A stretch of 64,000 nt of DNA from Caldilineaceae bacterium (lineage in GTDB: Bacteria > Chloroflexota > Anaerolineae > Caldilineales > Caldilineaceae): the NCBI GenBank assembly GCA_022842065.1, contig JALHQH010000021.1, positions 62,001 to 126,000 of the forward strand, read 5' to 3'. The first letter of the stretch is position 1. Each line of letters begins with the position of its first letter. The notes under the pieces are model-generated. The model did not search any database. It saw nothing but the letters and a program-made list of their open reading frames with translations, and was not told the DNA's origin. The position numbers were made by a program, and so were the translations under genes. Below, one piece after another: positions 18,393 to 26,078 of this stretch.

Positions 18393-19391
18393 TTAATCAT
18401 GGTGATTCACAGCTTGTGCAATGGCTAATTCCTTTAAGTGTTCGTAGATTTGCTGACTCTGCTCAACCAGTGCCGTTACGTCTACTTCATCCAGACTTTG
18501 GCTGATCCGGAGCAAATTGGCATCGACCTCTTCGTCATCATTGAACGCATTGGAAAGAATATCATCGACACTGGTCAGTTCGGCCAGATTCAAGCTCTCT
18601 TCCGGCGCAAGGGCCTGTTGTAGTGTCGGCACGGGTTGCGGTTGGCCCGGCACAGGTGGCGTGCTTGCGGCCGGTTGCCCGTCCGGGGTCGCAGGGGGGG
18701 GTGCGCCTGGCGCGGCCGGTGGCACCTGCGCCGCGGGGGGGGGTACACCTGGCGCGGCCGGTTGACCCGCCGCAGCCACCGGCGCGCCCGGCACCGGCGG
18801 TGCAGTGGGCGCCTGACCGGGAGCAGCCGCAGCCGGTGGCTGCCCCGCCACCGGGACGGGCGGGATGCCACCCGGCGTCGATGCCGCATCCGACATGGCA
18901 GTGGGGACAGTACCGGGTACACTGCCGGGTACTGCCCCAGGTACACTGCCGGGCGGGAGCACAAATGTTTGGGCATCAATTGCTTGTAATGCGGCTTGCT
19001 GCGCCTTAGTTTGCTGCGCCTGTACTTGCTGGGCGTTGACCCAGGTCATGGTCCGCGCTAACGCCGGATCGGGGTGCCGTTCAAATGCGGTGAGCAGATA
19101 AAGCCACCAGGTAAGGGGCGCAAGCCGGACGAACAGCGCACAAACCAGCGCCAAGATCGAAAGACCAAGGCTGATCACGATGCCCTGCTGCTGGAGTAAG
19201 GTGACCAAAAGCGGGGGGTGCGCGCCCAGCTGCGTGGGGACAGCGGCCAGCAGCAGTGACCAGATCAAGGGGCCGGCAATAGCGAAAGCCGCCAGCAGCG
19301 CGCCCAACAATAAGAGGCCAAGGAGTAGCAGCATGAGGTTACGGCCAATGAACGGTTTGGGCGCAACCCGCATGGTCATTGCACTATTCAT
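18393..19391 (-). CDS. Membrane protein with Pro/Ala-rich linker, last gene of the archaellum-type cluster
   Basis: 332 residues. An N-terminal half has about three hydrophobic spans (LMLLLLGLLLLGALLAAFAI; IVISLGLSILALVCALFV; a WWLYLLTAFE segment). A long low-complexity Pro/Ala/Gly/Val linker follows (about residues 145-265), with GSVPG repeats, then an acidic helical tail (SVDDILSNAFNDDEEVDANL). I do not recognise a family. Its start codon overlaps the stop of arlJ by one base (TGATG type), so it is translationally coupled to the archaellum membrane platform. It may be a Chloroflexota-specific motor accessory, but that is inference. Confidence 0.7.
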   Translation of the reverse strand: MNSAMTMRVAPKPFIGRNLMLLLLGLLLLGALLAAFAIAGPLIWSLLLAAVPTQLGAHPPLLVTLLQQQGIVISLGLSILALVCALFVRLAPLTWWLYLLTAFERHPDPALARTMTWVNAQQVQAQQTKAQQAALQAIDAQTFVLPPGSVPGAVPGSVPGTVPTAMSDAASTPGGIPPVPVAGQPPAAAAPGQAPTAPPVPGAPVAAAGQPAAPGVPPPAAQVPPAAPGAPPPATPDGQPAASTPPVPGQPQPVPTLQQALAPEESLNLAELTSVDDILSNAFNDDEEVDANLLRISQSLDEVDVTALVEQSQQIYEHLKELAIAQAVNHHD

Positions 19392-20875
19392 CAGATAAAT
19401 CCTTCTACTAGCGATGGCACGAAAATGAAGCAGATGCCAGGCAGCACCAACAAAATCGACAGGAAGAAGGCTGCTTTATAACTGTGGCCGCCATCGGTGG
19501 CAATGATCGCATAGGCATTGATCAGCGAGAGCATCAGGAGCATGACCACCGTGAGGATCTGGAAGAAATCCACCTGGGGCGCATTGAAGGTGGGTAACGC
19601 CAGGGTTGCGGCCTGGGCGGCCCCTTCGCCCAAGGCGCTGGACGCGGCATCGATCATGGCGACAAAGTTGCGAATAATCTCCAGAATAGTGACCATCAGC
19701 GCGGCAATCGTGCCATGCATCGCAATTGTCAGCCAGGAGAAGGTGGCGGCGACGACCTGGCGTTTAGCACGCAACATAATGGTTCTGGCGCTAAATTCGG
19801 CAGAAAGAAAGGCGACCGCGTCAGGGTCACCGCCTAACCGCACGGCATCAATAAAGATCGCCGTGGTCTCGCCGATCAACTTGCTGCCGGTCTCCAGCGC
19901 AAATTTGCGCCAACAAAGCGTTGGCTCGACCGCCGCATTGAGGCGATTGCGCAGCCGAATTAGATCTTTTTCCAGGGCCGGAAAGGAGCTGAGATCAATG
20001 CGCGATAGCGCTTCGGTCAAGGTCGTGCCGGTCGAGACCGTCATGCCGCCCAGGGAACGTAGAAAGGGGCCGAACTCACGGTTCTTGCGCTCGATCTCGC
20101 GACCAGCCAACATGCTGATCAGACCCAGCGGGAAGAGCATGAGGGCGGCTATAATTAAAATCGGTCCCAAGGCAAGCCCGATCACGGTTAACAGCGGGCA
20201 GACAATAAAGATACTGGCCAGCACATAGAGGCCATATTGGCTGACGACCCGTTGCGGCCAGGTGCCTTCGGGCGAGAAGAGATCGATCACTTCTTTGGGA
20301 GCGGCGCGCGAGAGCACCCAGGCGGTGGCACCGGCAATGAAGAGCACCGTAATCACCAGCCCCAGAATCGTATTATTGCCCATATCATAGATCAGCGACG
20401 AAGTCATGTTGATCACGATCATCAGCGAGGCCGAGACATTGACCGCGGCGTAGGCATCGGTCCACTTGGTTAATGATTCCAAATCGCGTTCGTACTCTTT
20501 TTCATAGGCTTCGCCCTGCACCAGCGCCTCTTCGGTGAGAAAGTTGGCTTCGGGCTGGCCAGAAGTAAGCGCGTTGCCCAGGCGCAGCAGCAGGCTGATC
20601 ATCTCTTCCGATTTGACGCCCAGCCCCACCTTGTTGCAGGCCGCGGCATAATCATAGCCAAGTTTCTGTGCCAGCAGATGAACGCGTTTGAAATACTCAG
20701 CAGGAATCCGTGGCAGGGCCGAGCCCATCTCGAAGATGCGGCTACGCGAGAGCCCAGCCTCGGCAATGGCGGACATGTAGATCAGCTGGTAAAAGAGATC
20801 CGAGCTGGAGACGGGTTTAAAGGAGTCCTTGCTTATGAGCTTCCGAAATAACGGCAAAAAGTTGTTCAAAACCAC
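19391..20875 (-). CDS. arlJ: Archaellum membrane platform protein ArlJ (FlaJ)-like
   Basis: 494 residues. GTG start at 20875 is supported by GGAGG (rc of 20881-20885) five bases upstream. The start lies inside the 3' end of arlI (59-base overlap). Two T2SSF/TadB-type cytoplasmic modules and several membrane segments are seen (LIYDMGNNTILGLVITVLFI; VLASIFIVCPLLTVIGLALG; a C-terminal set from about residue 380). Glu- and Arg-rich segments such as GREIERKNREFGPFLRSLGG are typical of ArlJ/TadC. ArlJ is the polytopic core on which the ArlI motor acts. Alone it could be a type II secretion or Tad protein, but the neighbours favour ArlJ. Confidence 0.85.
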   Translation of the reverse strand: MVLNNFLPLFRKLISKDSFKPVSSSDLFYQLIYMSAIAEAGLSRSRIFEMGSALPRIPAEYFKRVHLLAQKLGYDYAAACNKVGLGVKSEEMISLLLRLGNALTSGQPEANFLTEEALVQGEAYEKEYERDLESLTKWTDAYAAVNVSASLMIVINMTSSLIYDMGNNTILGLVITVLFIAGATAWVLSRAAPKEVIDLFSPEGTWPQRVVSQYGLYVLASIFIVCPLLTVIGLALGPILIIAALMLFPLGLISMLAGREIERKNREFGPFLRSLGGMTVSTGTTLTEALSRIDLSSFPALEKDLIRLRNRLNAAVEPTLCWRKFALETGSKLIGETTAIFIDAVRLGGDPDAVAFLSAEFSARTIMLRAKRQVVAATFSWLTIAMHGTIAALMVTILEIIRNFVAMIDAASSALGEGAAQAATLALPTFNAPQVDFFQILTVVMLLMLSLINAYAIIATDGGHSYKAAFFLSILLVLPGICFIFVPSLVEGFI

Positions 20876-22634
20876 TGGAGCCTCCGCGCTTTTGCAGCTT
20901 CTCTAAAATCGCTGCCCGTTTGCGTAATTCTGAGTAGATGGTGCGCCGTTTGCTTTCGGGAATGCCGCGCTTGGCGGCAATCTTCTGCTCCAAAAGATAG
21001 CTGTTCATATCCCCTGGAAATTCAAAAGTGTCGTCGTCGGCTTTCCAACGGAAGGCGGTGATAAAGGAGAAGGTGTTGGACGCCGAATCGTAGTCGACAA
21101 TTTCGTTGACACTGACAATCCGGCGCAAGGTGCTGCCATCCGGCCCGCGCACCGCGGATTGAATAACGATCAGATCCAAGTTGTCGATATTAACCTTCGG
21201 CACATTAATCGGATCACCCGTTAGACGTTGAATCACCTTTTGCACCGAAGAGGCGTGGAAGGTGGCCATGACGCCGTGGCCGGTCTGCATGGCCTGGAAC
21301 GCAATGTTGCCCTCGACACCACGAATCTCACCGATCAGGATGCGGTCGGGGCGTTGACGAAGGGCCGCTTTGAGCAGATCAAACATGTCAACGCCGCCGC
21401 CTTTGCTCTCTTTGGTCGATTGGCGCACCACCTCGCGCAGCCAGTTGGCATGGGGGATCTGCAACTCTGGTGTATCTTCAATCGTCACAATCTTTGCATC
21501 TGGGCGAATAAAGGTGGTCAGCGCATTAAGCAGCGTGGTCTTGCCGGACGCGGTCGCCCCGACGACAAAGACATTGAGATCCATCTCAATCGCCAACCAG
21601 AGATAAGCGGCGATCATGTAATTCATACTGCCAAACTCGATTAGATTGAGGACGCTGGTCACATCGTCGCTAAATTTACGGATGGTAAAGTTGCTGCCCC
21701 GTTTAGCGATATCGCGGCCATAGACGATGTTGATACGGGAGCCATCGGGCAACGATGCATCGATAATCGGGTTGCGCAAGGTGACCGGTCGTTTGATACG
21801 CTCGCCCATCTGCACCACAAAATCATCCAGATCATCGTGGGTGGGAAAGTAGATCGACGATTTCAGACTTTTGAAGATCTTGTGTTCAATAAAGATATTG
21901 CCAAGGCCACTGCAGCTGATATCTTCAATATAGGAATCTTCGAGCAGCGGCTGCAGCACACCAAGCCCCAACTTATCACGCGCCGTACGATATTTGAGCG
22001 CATGTAATTCGCGGGCCGTAACTGTGATCTTGCCATGTTTATGGCTGCTGCGCTCGTTGGCTTTACTCTTGGCTTTTGCTTCGTTACTTTTTGCGGGTGT
22101 ACCATTTGGCTCGGTGCCATTGAGTTCGTTGTGTTTTGCTTCGGGCGTACTGGTCACCAACATCGGCGCCAGGGGGGCAACGGTACAGATCTTTTCAATG
22201 GCATCAAGCAACACCTGCTTTCGGTCTATTTCAGCGGCACCGCCAATTTCGTCGGCCAGTTCCAACAATTTGGCCTCGATTGGTTCGACCAGGTTATCTA
22301 AATCCACCATCAAGATTGGCTCAATCGGAATGTAGTAATCGCGGGCCCCTTTGGGGTCGGGATAGATGTGGATAAAGACATCATCGACCTTGGTGGGATA
22401 GATCACATTACGAACTTTGAGTTTCCCCATGGCGCGCGAAAGTTTGTGTGTATAGATTGGGATGCCAATTTCCTCAATCGGCAATGCCTGCAAATAATCA
22501 AAGAGAAAAGGGTGGTCACGAGCCGCGTTCTGTAACGGTTGGGGCAACATCTCTAGCGTGAGATTGACCTCGCCATTTTTGATTCGTTCAAAATTACTTG
22601 TGGGAAAGGGGAAAATAGTCTGTTCCATGGCCAT
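20817..22634 (-). CDS. arlI: Archaellum motor ATPase ArlI (FlaI)-like
   Basis: 605 residues. A secretion-superfamily ATPase of the archaeal FlaI/GspE type: N-terminal domain, central ATPase with Walker A VVGATASGKTTLLNALTTF, Asp box IEDTPELQIPHANW, Walker B RPDRILIGEIRGVEG and His box QTGHGVMATFHASS. Residues about 155-195 form a charged, Asn/Lys/Ser-rich insertion (AKSNEAKAKSKANERSSHKH) that looks like a flexible linker before the conserved ATPase half. In archaea this hexamer powers both assembly and rotation. The start codon shares a base with the arlH stop (TGATG), and arlJ begins inside its 3' end. Confidence 0.9.
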   Translation of the reverse strand: MAMEQTIFPFPTSNFERIKNGEVNLTLEMLPQPLQNAARDHPFLFDYLQALPIEEIGIPIYTHKLSRAMGKLKVRNVIYPTKVDDVFIHIYPDPKGARDYYIPIEPILMVDLDNLVEPIEAKLLELADEIGGAAEIDRKQVLLDAIEKICTVAPLAPMLVTSTPEAKHNELNGTEPNGTPAKSNEAKAKSKANERSSHKHGKITVTARELHALKYRTARDKLGLGVLQPLLEDSYIEDISCSGLGNIFIEHKIFKSLKSSIYFPTHDDLDDFVVQMGERIKRPVTLRNPIIDASLPDGSRINIVYGRDIAKRGSNFTIRKFSDDVTSVLNLIEFGSMNYMIAAYLWLAIEMDLNVFVVGATASGKTTLLNALTTFIRPDAKIVTIEDTPELQIPHANWLREVVRQSTKESKGGGVDMFDLLKAALRQRPDRILIGEIRGVEGNIAFQAMQTGHGVMATFHASSVQKVIQRLTGDPINVPKVNIDNLDLIVIQSAVRGPDGSTLRRIVSVNEIVDYDSASNTFSFITAFRWKADDDTFEFPGDMNSYLLEQKIAAKRGIPESKRRTIYSELRKRAAILEKLQKRGGSSGFEQLFAVISEAHKQGLL

Positions 22635-23341
22635 CAGCCCTGCGCTTTATTGATTGGAATTACGCGCATGCCCAATCCTGGCTCAATCTCAAAACTGACA
22701 ATGTTACCTGTATTCTTGCTCGCCCCACGCACCTTGGCCACTTCCATGGTCTTCACCAACTTGCTGCCCACTTCTTCGGTGCGCATGCGCAGATGAGCAT
22801 CACAGAGCGAGGTGATGCGCACGAGGAAGTCATGGCTGATCGCATGCGAGTGAACGACAAAGAGGACAGTCATCCCTTCGGAACAGAGGCGCTTACTGCG
22901 CTCAAAGAAACTGAGCACCGCATCATGTTGACTGGCGGTGATACACGGGGTCAGGGCATCGATAAAGACCATCCCACGCCCATTGTTACGCTCTTGTGTA
23001 ATGGCACTCAGCAGCGAGGCCAGTAAACCCTCTCTGGCACTGGCCAGTTCCATCGGGTAGATCCGCAGTCGGTTCAACAGGACATAATCCAATACATCGA
23101 TATTCAAGCTCTGCATCTGTTTGACGAGACTTTTGACGGTATTCTCGGTGGTAAAAAAGGCCAATTCAAAGCCATCATTGAGTGAACCCCAAGTCATCTG
23201 TTGCGAAAGGACCGACTTGCCCGAATGGGAATCGCCTTCGATCAGGGTGAGCGAGCCTAAGGGCACCCCACCCCCCATTTTGTCATCAATCTCCCGATTA
23301 CCGGTGGAGATTACGGTTTTTACATAAGTTTCTTCAGTCAT
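22634..23341 (-). CDS. arlH: Archaellum KaiC-like ATPase ArlH (FlaH)
   Basis: About 235 residues from ATG 23341; a TTG at 23353 overlapping the previous stop is the alternative. A single RecA/KaiC-type domain: GGGVPLGSLTLIEGDSHSGK with Walker A GDSHSGKS, Walker B MVFIDALTPC, and a STGNREIDDKMGGG start motif shared with KaiC-like proteins. ArlH binds ATP and acts with ArlI and ArlJ in the archaellum motor. It is not a component of type IV pili, Tad or type II secretion systems, so its presence is the strongest single argument that this cluster is archaellum-type rather than a pilus. Confidence 0.9.
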   Translation of the reverse strand: MTEETYVKTVISTGNREIDDKMGGGVPLGSLTLIEGDSHSGKSVLSQQMTWGSLNDGFELAFFTTENTVKSLVKQMQSLNIDVLDYVLLNRLRIYPMELASAREGLLASLLSAITQERNNGRGMVFIDALTPCITASQHDAVLSFFERSKRLCSEGMTVLFVVHSHAISHDFLVRITSLCDAHLRMRTEEVGSKLVKTMEVAKVRGASKNTGNIVSFEIEPGLGMRVIPINKAQG

Positions 23342-23349
23342 GAGCGCAC

Positions 23350-23724
23350 TCAATTAGCAAAGAACAACAACGACTGCACGCGTTTCACTAGCTCGGCGAG
23401 TTGAAAGGGCTTCGCCAGATAGTCATCAGCACCAAGTTCAAAACCTCGGCGCTGGTCAGCAGGGCGGCTCAGCGCCGTCACCATAATGATGGGTAAATGC
23501 ATGGTCGCTGGCTCGCTGCGCAGATATTGGCAGACCTGATGGCCGTCAAGCCCAGGCATGGTAATATCGAGCACCACCAACTGCGGTTGGATCTCTTGCA
23601 CCAGGCGCAAGCCCTCCGAACCATTGACAGCTGTAACAACCACGTAGCCCTCGCGTGATAAAGTGGCTTTGATCAGGGTGAGAATGATGGGATCATCCTC
23701 GATCACTAAAATTTTGCTGGCCAT
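23350..23724 (-). CDS. CheY-like single-domain response regulator inside the archaellum cluster
   Basis: 124 residues, a receiver domain with no output domain. The acidic pocket is visible (VIEDDP at residues 7-12), the phospho-acceptor Asp is in LVVLDITMPGLDG (about 54), the conserved Thr in IIMVTALS and the Lys in DDYLAKPF. It starts 13 bases after the arlF-like stop and ends eight bases before the ATG of arlH. Embedding in the motor operon suggests it acts on the motor, perhaps as a switch signal as CheY does in archaea through CheF, but no CheA or CheF gene is in the window. Confidence 0.93.
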   Translation of the reverse strand: MASKILVIEDDPIILTLIKATLSREGYVVVTAVNGSEGLRLVQEIQPQLVVLDITMPGLDGHQVCQYLRSEPATMHLPIIMVTALSRPADQRRGFELGADDYLAKPFQLAELVKRVQSLLFFAN

Positions 23725-23737
23725 AAGTTATCTTTCT

Positions 23738-24271
23738 TCATTCACCGGCAAAGATCGCCGACAGGGTAACACCATTGGCAACCCCAAAGGTGGCAACATT
23801 CGTCGTCCCGGCACCGACGGGGGGCGAAAGCCGGATCCGGATGAGCAGTTCCTCGCCGGGGTTCAGGATCGCCGGCTCGTAGGCCTCGGCGGTTGCCGCG
23901 GCGGCGTTCATATAAATGCCAACCACGCTCCACTGGTTGGCACCGGGCATGGTGCCCGCGACATAGGGATACCACTCGGTCAGGTAAGTCCCAGTGGCGG
24001 TATAGTACTGGAGCATCAGATCCCACTGTTTGAAATCAGCCAGTTTGGTCGTCCCAATATTCGTGATGGTGACTTCTACCAAGCTGCCGGCCGCCAGGGT
24101 CTCTGCCTGCACCAGGGCAAAGGCCGTCCGGGCACGCTCCTCTGTGAATGCCGTGCGCACCTCGGTTGCGATGAGCATGGCATCCTGGGTGGCAAAGTAG
24201 CTATCGGAGAGTGTTAATACACCAAAGAGAACCAACGTAATCAGAATCAGTGAAACGAGTGCGCTATCCAT
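23738..24271 (-). CDS. arlF: ArlF-like archaellum stator protein
   Basis: 177 residues. It has a single N-terminal membrane helix (LVSLILITLVLFGVLTLSDS) with no preceding basic class III signal, followed by a beta-sandwich-like extracytoplasmic domain: SLVEVTITNIGTTKLADF, WYPY and LNPGEELLIRIRLSPP. This helix-plus-immunoglobulin-like plan is that of archaeal ArlF and ArlG, which anchor the motor in the cell envelope. I assign ArlF to this one and ArlG to the next by general likeness; the two could be swapped. A weak ribosome-binding site precedes the ATG. Confidence 0.7.
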   Translation of the reverse strand: MDSALVSLILITLVLFGVLTLSDSYFATQDAMLIATEVRTAFTEERARTAFALVQAETLAAGSLVEVTITNIGTTKLADFKQWDLMLQYYTATGTYLTEWYPYVAGTMPGANQWSVVGIYMNAAAATAEAYEPAILNPGEELLIRIRLSPPVGAGTTNVATFGVANGVTLSAIFAGE

Positions 24272-24327
24272 ACTGCTTACTCTACTCTATTGTGCAACAA
24301 TGAAAACGGCCTTACGTCGAAAAAACC

Positions 24328-24840
24328 TTACAGGCTGAAGTAATAAACATCAGCCATCCCACTGGGAATGACAACCTTGATGAAGTAACGCTCGGCCGCC
24401 AGAATCGACGAAAATTTGATCGTCAGCTTAAGGGTTGCCGTCGGATTCCAGTAGCTATCATTCTCGACCTCCCATTCCCAGTAGGGATAGACGCCACCAG
24501 CGTCCACTTTCGAAGGGATGCGGGCAAAGTTTCCTTCTGGGCCAAAGAAGAGATCAATGCGATCGACGGCGGCAATACGCAAGGCACCCACATTTTTTAC
24601 CCAAACAAAGACATCAAAATTGCCGTTGCCATTGCTGTCCTGCCAGATCGCACTACTATCCAACTCGCCAGCGGCGTGGATCACGGTGATCTGACTTTTG
24701 ATGCGCTCGTCCATCCGGCCACGCATGACGGCCATGGTGTCACGACTGCGCAGAATAGCCGGGAAGACCCCGTTAAAGACCATGACCGTCGTCACCACGC
24801 TGGCGATAATCATAAAGGTGGTGGTGATTACCTTGTCCAT
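24328..24840 (-). CDS. arlG: ArlG-like archaellum stator protein
   Basis: 170 residues from ATG 24840, with GAGGAG upstream; the frame runs further to 24894. An N-terminal hydrophobic helix (TTFMIIASVVTTVMVFNGVF) is followed by a soluble domain with VFVWVKNVGALRI, DLFFGPEGNFARIP and a strand-rich end. VKNVG plus FFGP is close to what I recall for archaeal FlaG. It would sit outside the membrane beside the ArlF-like protein, linking the motor to the wall or S-layer. It is about 260 bases downstream of the ArlC/D/E-like gene, with a palindromic element between them. Confidence 0.75.
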   Translation of the reverse strand: MDKVITTTFMIIASVVTTVMVFNGVFPAILRSRDTMAVMRGRMDERIKSQITVIHAAGELDSSAIWQDSNGNGNFDVFVWVKNVGALRIAAVDRIDLFFGPEGNFARIPSKVDAGGVYPYWEWEVENDSYWNPTATLKLTIKFSSILAAERYFIKVVIPSGMADVYYFSL

Positions 24841-24897
24841 CCATTTTCTCCTCTGTAGAGAGTAGCAAAAGCTGACAGGATGACTGGATGACAAGAT

Positions 24898-25051
24898 GAT
24901 ACTGTTGCACTATCTTACGAAATGGGGTTAAAACCCCTTGCTAACAGCGCGAAGCCGCCTCAGCGGCTGAGAAAACGATCCTAGCCGCTGAGGCGGCTTC
25001 TCGCTGTCAGGCCGGGATTTGAATCCCGTTGTAAGATAGTGCAACAGTATC
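24898..25051. mobile_element. MITE-like 154-bp palindromic element inside the archaellum cluster
   Basis: Perfect 21-bp terminal inverted repeats (24898-24918 gatactgttgcactatctta + c; 25031-25051 its complement) enclose a second perfect 18-bp palindrome (gaagccgcctcagcggct at 24951-24968 with its complement at 24983-25000). No coding capacity. Flanks contain tandem copies of a 10-base gatgacaaga-type unit on both sides (24885-24900; 25050-25125). It could be a non-autonomous element or a processing/terminator structure between cluster genes. Confidence 0.65.
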
Positions 25052-25097
25052 ACAAGATGAGGGGATGACTGGAAATATCATCTTATCGATCATCTTG

Positions 25098-25679
25098 TCA
25101 TCTTGTCATCTTGTCATCTCTTCCCCCCGATAAGGTGGCAAGCAGCTTATTCAGCCCAACCATCACATCGAGCATCGCCATGGGTTCCACTATGGTTGGG
25201 GCTTGTTCTTCACTGCTAAAGGTAACCAGTTGGATCAGCAGTTCCTTGACTTCAGGTGTACAGACATCGTTGTCGGTATACGATTCGATGGTCTGGTGGG
25301 TGTTTGCCTTCCCGATCTTGGCCACCGTGCTATTGACCCATTCCGTTAATTGAAGGAAGATCGTTGGCGTCAGTAACTGTTTTTCGCGAAAGGCAGTGAG
25401 CGAGACTTCTTTCATTTGTGGGGGTACCAGGGCAATCTCATCCTCCGCCTCTGCAGCCGGTGGTATCTCCCGGCGCGGGCGCAAGGTTTCTTTGATTTTG
25501 AGCCCATCCCGTTTTTCGATTGAATTTGGCTCTTTGGCAGCAGCAGGCAGATCGGAGCGAAGGGAAGAATAGTAATGTTCGAGCACCTGGCTTTGGATTT
25601 CTAACAATGTCGCTTGAATTTCATTCTTCAGAACTTTTAACTCATGTTCGAGCGTTTCTACACGTGTTTCCAGCTTCAT
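25098..25679 (-). CDS. Coiled-coil protein with ArlC/D/E-like C-terminal segment
   Basis: 193 residues from ATG 25679; the frame extends to 25742 without support. Residues 1-40 form a strong coiled coil (RVETLEHELKVLKNEIQATL). A charged Pro-rich linker follows, then a helical segment, LTEWVNSTVAKIGKANTHQT and IESYTDNDVCTPEVKELLI, which resembles the conserved domain of archaeal FlaD/FlaE (PF04659). Archaeal ArlC, D and E form the cytosolic ring of the motor and link it to chemotaxis. This single gene would stand for all three. Position directly after archaellin matches the archaeal gene order. The assignment is moderate because similarity is judged by eye. Confidence 0.6.
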   Translation of the reverse strand: MKLETRVETLEHELKVLKNEIQATLLEIQSQVLEHYYSSLRSDLPAAAKEPNSIEKRDGLKIKETLRPRREIPPAAEAEDEIALVPPQMKEVSLTAFREKQLLTPTIFLQLTEWVNSTVAKIGKANTHQTIESYTDNDVCTPEVKELLIQLVTFSSEEQAPTIVEPMAMLDVMVGLNKLLATLSGGRDDKMTR

Positions 25680-25775
25680 GGATAACCATATTTTTCTATA
25701 AACAACGCATCTACAACCCCGGATGTAGCATAGGGCGGCCACAGCGTTGCTTGCCCAGAGGTTCGCTACACGTCA

Positions 25776-25862
25776 TCAAAGCAGTCGTGTAGTCTTATCG
25801 TCGTGTGATCGCGTTATCTGGACGTTATGACCACACGACTACGCGACCATAAGACCATATGA
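25776..25862. repeat. Degenerate gtggtcgcgtagtc-type inverted repeat (family B, copy 1)
   Basis: Alternating units of the kind gtcgtgtagtc / gaccacacgactacgcgacc form imperfect inverted repeats. The same units recur at 30560-30618 and 39724-39811. It lies between archaellin and the ArlC/D/E-like gene, in a 400-base gap without a gene. Confidence 0.45.
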
Positions 25863-25885
25863 CAATTTCAGCACAGAACAGCAGT

Positions 25886-25925
25886 GAGCGGTTTACTTGG
25901 GCGCCAGAGCCCAGGTAAACCGCTC
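25886..25925. terminator. Strong hairpin downstream of archaellin
   Basis: Arms gagcggtttacttgggc (25886-25902) and gcccaggtaaaccgctc (25909-25925) pair over 17 bases with one G-T-type mismatch and a six-base loop. It stands about 150 bases past the archaellin stop on the minus strand. No long T run follows. It could attenuate transcription so that archaellin exceeds the motor proteins, or protect the archaellin mRNA 3' end. Confidence 0.55.
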
Positions 25926-26078
25926 GTTACAGCCCGCTTTTGTATGCGTCTGCCTGAAAAGATGTGATTTACTTCAGCGAACAGTGAGTGCGATTATCAT
26001 TTCAAACAAGTGCAGTTTAAGTTTTATTACTGCTGCGCTGTTTTACAGCCATCAAACCGATTCTCTGTATATGCGCGT

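Noticed and set aside
18623..19009. Pro/Arg-rich ORFs on the plus strand.
   Set aside because: Shadow of the Pro/Ala linker in the last archaellum-cluster gene.
24951..25000. Possible tRNA because of the ggatttgaatccc-like segment nearby.
   Set aside because: The pairing is a long palindrome and no cloverleaf with acceptor and anticodon arms can be drawn. I found no tRNA or rRNA in the window.
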